7,095 nucleotides of DNA from an uncultured Dehalococcoidia bacterium (GTDB lineage Bacteria > Chloroflexota > Dehalococcoidia > Tepidiformales > Tepidiformaceae), in NCBI GenBank assembly GCA_937954195.1, contig CALFYR010000708.1, positions 1-7,095 of the forward strand, given 5' to 3'. Positions 6,682 to 7,095 of this stretch are shown in pieces (the first letter of the stretch is position 1; each line of letters begins with the position of its first letter). The notes beneath the pieces are model-generated. The model was not told where the DNA came from. It made no database searches and saw nothing but the letters and a program-made list of their open reading frames with translations. The position numbers were made by a program, and so were the translations under genes.

Positions 6682-6714
6682 GTGTAAGAACCCACAGACC
6701 GGCGGGTCTTACAC
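6682..6714. promoter_or_regulatory. Inverted repeat in the divergent intergenic region
   Basis: GTGTAAGAACCC (6682-6693) pairs with GGGTCTTACAC (6704-6714), with one bulged A in the left arm and a 10-base centre. A competing inner stem, AGACC-GGCG-GGTCT (6696-6709), is mutually exclusive with it. The element lies midway between the ATPase gene (minus strand) and the RTX-like gene (plus strand). It could be an operator for either, or a hairpin in the 5' leader of the RTX-like message. It lacks a T-run and sits upstream of both genes, so it is not a likely terminator. Confidence 0.5.
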
Positions 6715-6733
6715 CCGGAACGATTGATTCCGG
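6715..6733. repeat. Short inverted repeat before the RTX-like gene
   Basis: CCGGAA (6715-6720) and TTCCGG (6728-6733) form a perfect 6-bp stem around a 7-base loop. It abuts the larger inverted repeat and overlaps the start of the ribosome binding site by two bases. If transcribed, it could partly occlude translation initiation. Confidence 0.35.
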
Positions 6734-6737
6734 GGAG
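6732..6737 (+). promoter_or_regulatory. Ribosome binding site of the RTX-like gene
   Basis: GGGGAG stands 7 bases before the ATG at 6745 and supports that start. It is one of the clearest Shine-Dalgarno sequences in the window. Confidence 0.55.
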
Positions 6738-6744
6738 TATCGCT

Positions 6745-7095
6745 ATGCCTTTTGCCACCAACGTCAGTAATCCGAAGCCGGCCAGCCGGGGAAGCCGCGT
6801 GTTGTTCACGACGGCATCGTTCCTCGCGGGGGCGGCGCTCGTTTCGGGGGCGTTCGCGTCGCTCGGGTTTATCTCGACGGATGATTCGGCCGGGTGGAAG
6901 GAGCGCGTGCTCTGCGCGGACCGCGTGGCGACGATCATCGGGACCGAGGGCGACGACGTTGTCGTGGGAACTGACGGCGACGATGTGATCCACGGCCTCG
7001 GCGGGAACGACGCCATCGACGGGTTGGGTGGGAATGACGTGATTTGCGGCGGGCCGGGCAACGACTTCATCGATGGTGGTCCCGGGCACGACCGG
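6745..7095 (+). CDS. Secreted RTX-type calcium-binding repeat protein (5' part)
   Basis: 117 codons are visible and the frame is open at the right edge. Residues 1-19 are polar with basic residues (PKPASRGSR). Residues 20-40 are hydrophobic (VLFTTASFLAGAALVSGAFA, 19-38), a signal peptide or membrane anchor with a plausible AFA cleavage site near 38. From residue 66 come glycine/aspartate nonapeptides: GTEGDDVVV, GTDGDDVIH, GLGGNDAID, GLGGNDVIC, GGPGNDFID, then GGPGHDR. These match the RTX/hemolysin-type GGxGxDxUx consensus that folds into a calcium-binding parallel beta-roll outside the cell. Cys57 and Cys101 flank the first repeats and could form a disulfide after export. This is inferred from their position. 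Any catalytic or adhesive domain would be beyond the edge. The N-terminal signal suggests Sec export, not the C-terminal type I signal of classic RTX toxins. It is divergent from the ATPase gene. Confidence 0.85.
   Translation, partial: MPFATNVSNPKPASRGSRVLFTTASFLAGAALVSGAFASLGFISTDDSAGWKERVLCADRVATIIGTEGDDVVVGTDGDDVIHGLGGNDAIDGLGGNDVICGGPGNDFIDGGPGHDR
6940..7095 (+). repeat. RTX nonapeptide-coding repeats
   Basis: Five complete 27-base units and one partial unit encode the glycine/aspartate nonapeptides, and the array runs to the window edge. The first two units (GTEGDDVVV, GTDGDDVIH) are more diverged than the later GLGGND/GGPGND units. The DNA has diverged between units although the peptide motif is kept, so this is an old protein repeat, not a fresh tandem duplication. 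Confidence 0.8.

Noticed and set aside
6745..7095. RTX-like gene as a type I-secreted toxin
   Set aside because: It has an N-terminal signal-like hydrophobic segment, and no toxin domain or HlyB/HlyD-type transporter genes are visible in the window.

Overview
The window is high-GC bacterial DNA with dense coding. Six genes lie in a row on the minus strand, and one partial gene diverges from them at the right edge. The strong GC bias, GTG starts, weak or absent Shine-Dalgarno sequences and gene mix would fit a Chloroflexota (Dehalococcoidia/Tepidiforma-like) or actinobacterial genome. That placement is a low-confidence impression, because no rRNA or other marker gene is present.

Layout in minus-strand transcription order, from right to left:
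(1) 4575-6608: a 677-residue P-loop STAND-type ATPase with a C-terminal helix-turn-helix and a middle region that looks GNAT-like, probably a transcriptional regulator.
(2) 3118-4485: a FAD-dependent oxidoreductase or monooxygenase-like flavoprotein. It is separated from (1) by an 89-base gap that holds four imperfect repeats at about 11-base spacing.
(3) 1815-3086: a DUF2254-family membrane protein, 31 bases downstream of (2).
(4) 1008-1613: pdxT, the glutaminase subunit of PLP synthase, after a 201-base gap that may hold its promoter.
(5) 94-1011: a 305-residue protein with one or two GNAT-like halves. Its start overlaps the pdxT stop by four bases (ATGA).
(6) 1-68: the first codons of a gene whose N-terminus resembles the Ycf45/SpoIIIAA-like R3H-domain ATPases.

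On the plus strand, 6745-7095 (continuing past the edge) is a secreted protein with glycine/aspartate-rich nonapeptides of the RTX calcium-binding type. The 136-base divergent region between it and the ATPase contains a long inverted repeat, a second short one, a 10-base palindrome and a TAGAAT box. The box is placed so that the ATPase mRNA could be leaderless.

How the genes may work together: pdxT and the GNAT-like gene are translationally coupled, and the R3H-type gene follows closely, so they probably form one operon. The ATPase/HTH regulator, the phased repeats and the flavoprotein form a plausible regulator-operator-target set, perhaps reading on into the DUF2254 gene. This second grouping is inferred from position and repeat spacing only. 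No tRNA, rRNA, CRISPR array, insertion sequence, phage gene or convincing terminator was found. No gap exceeds 300 bases.
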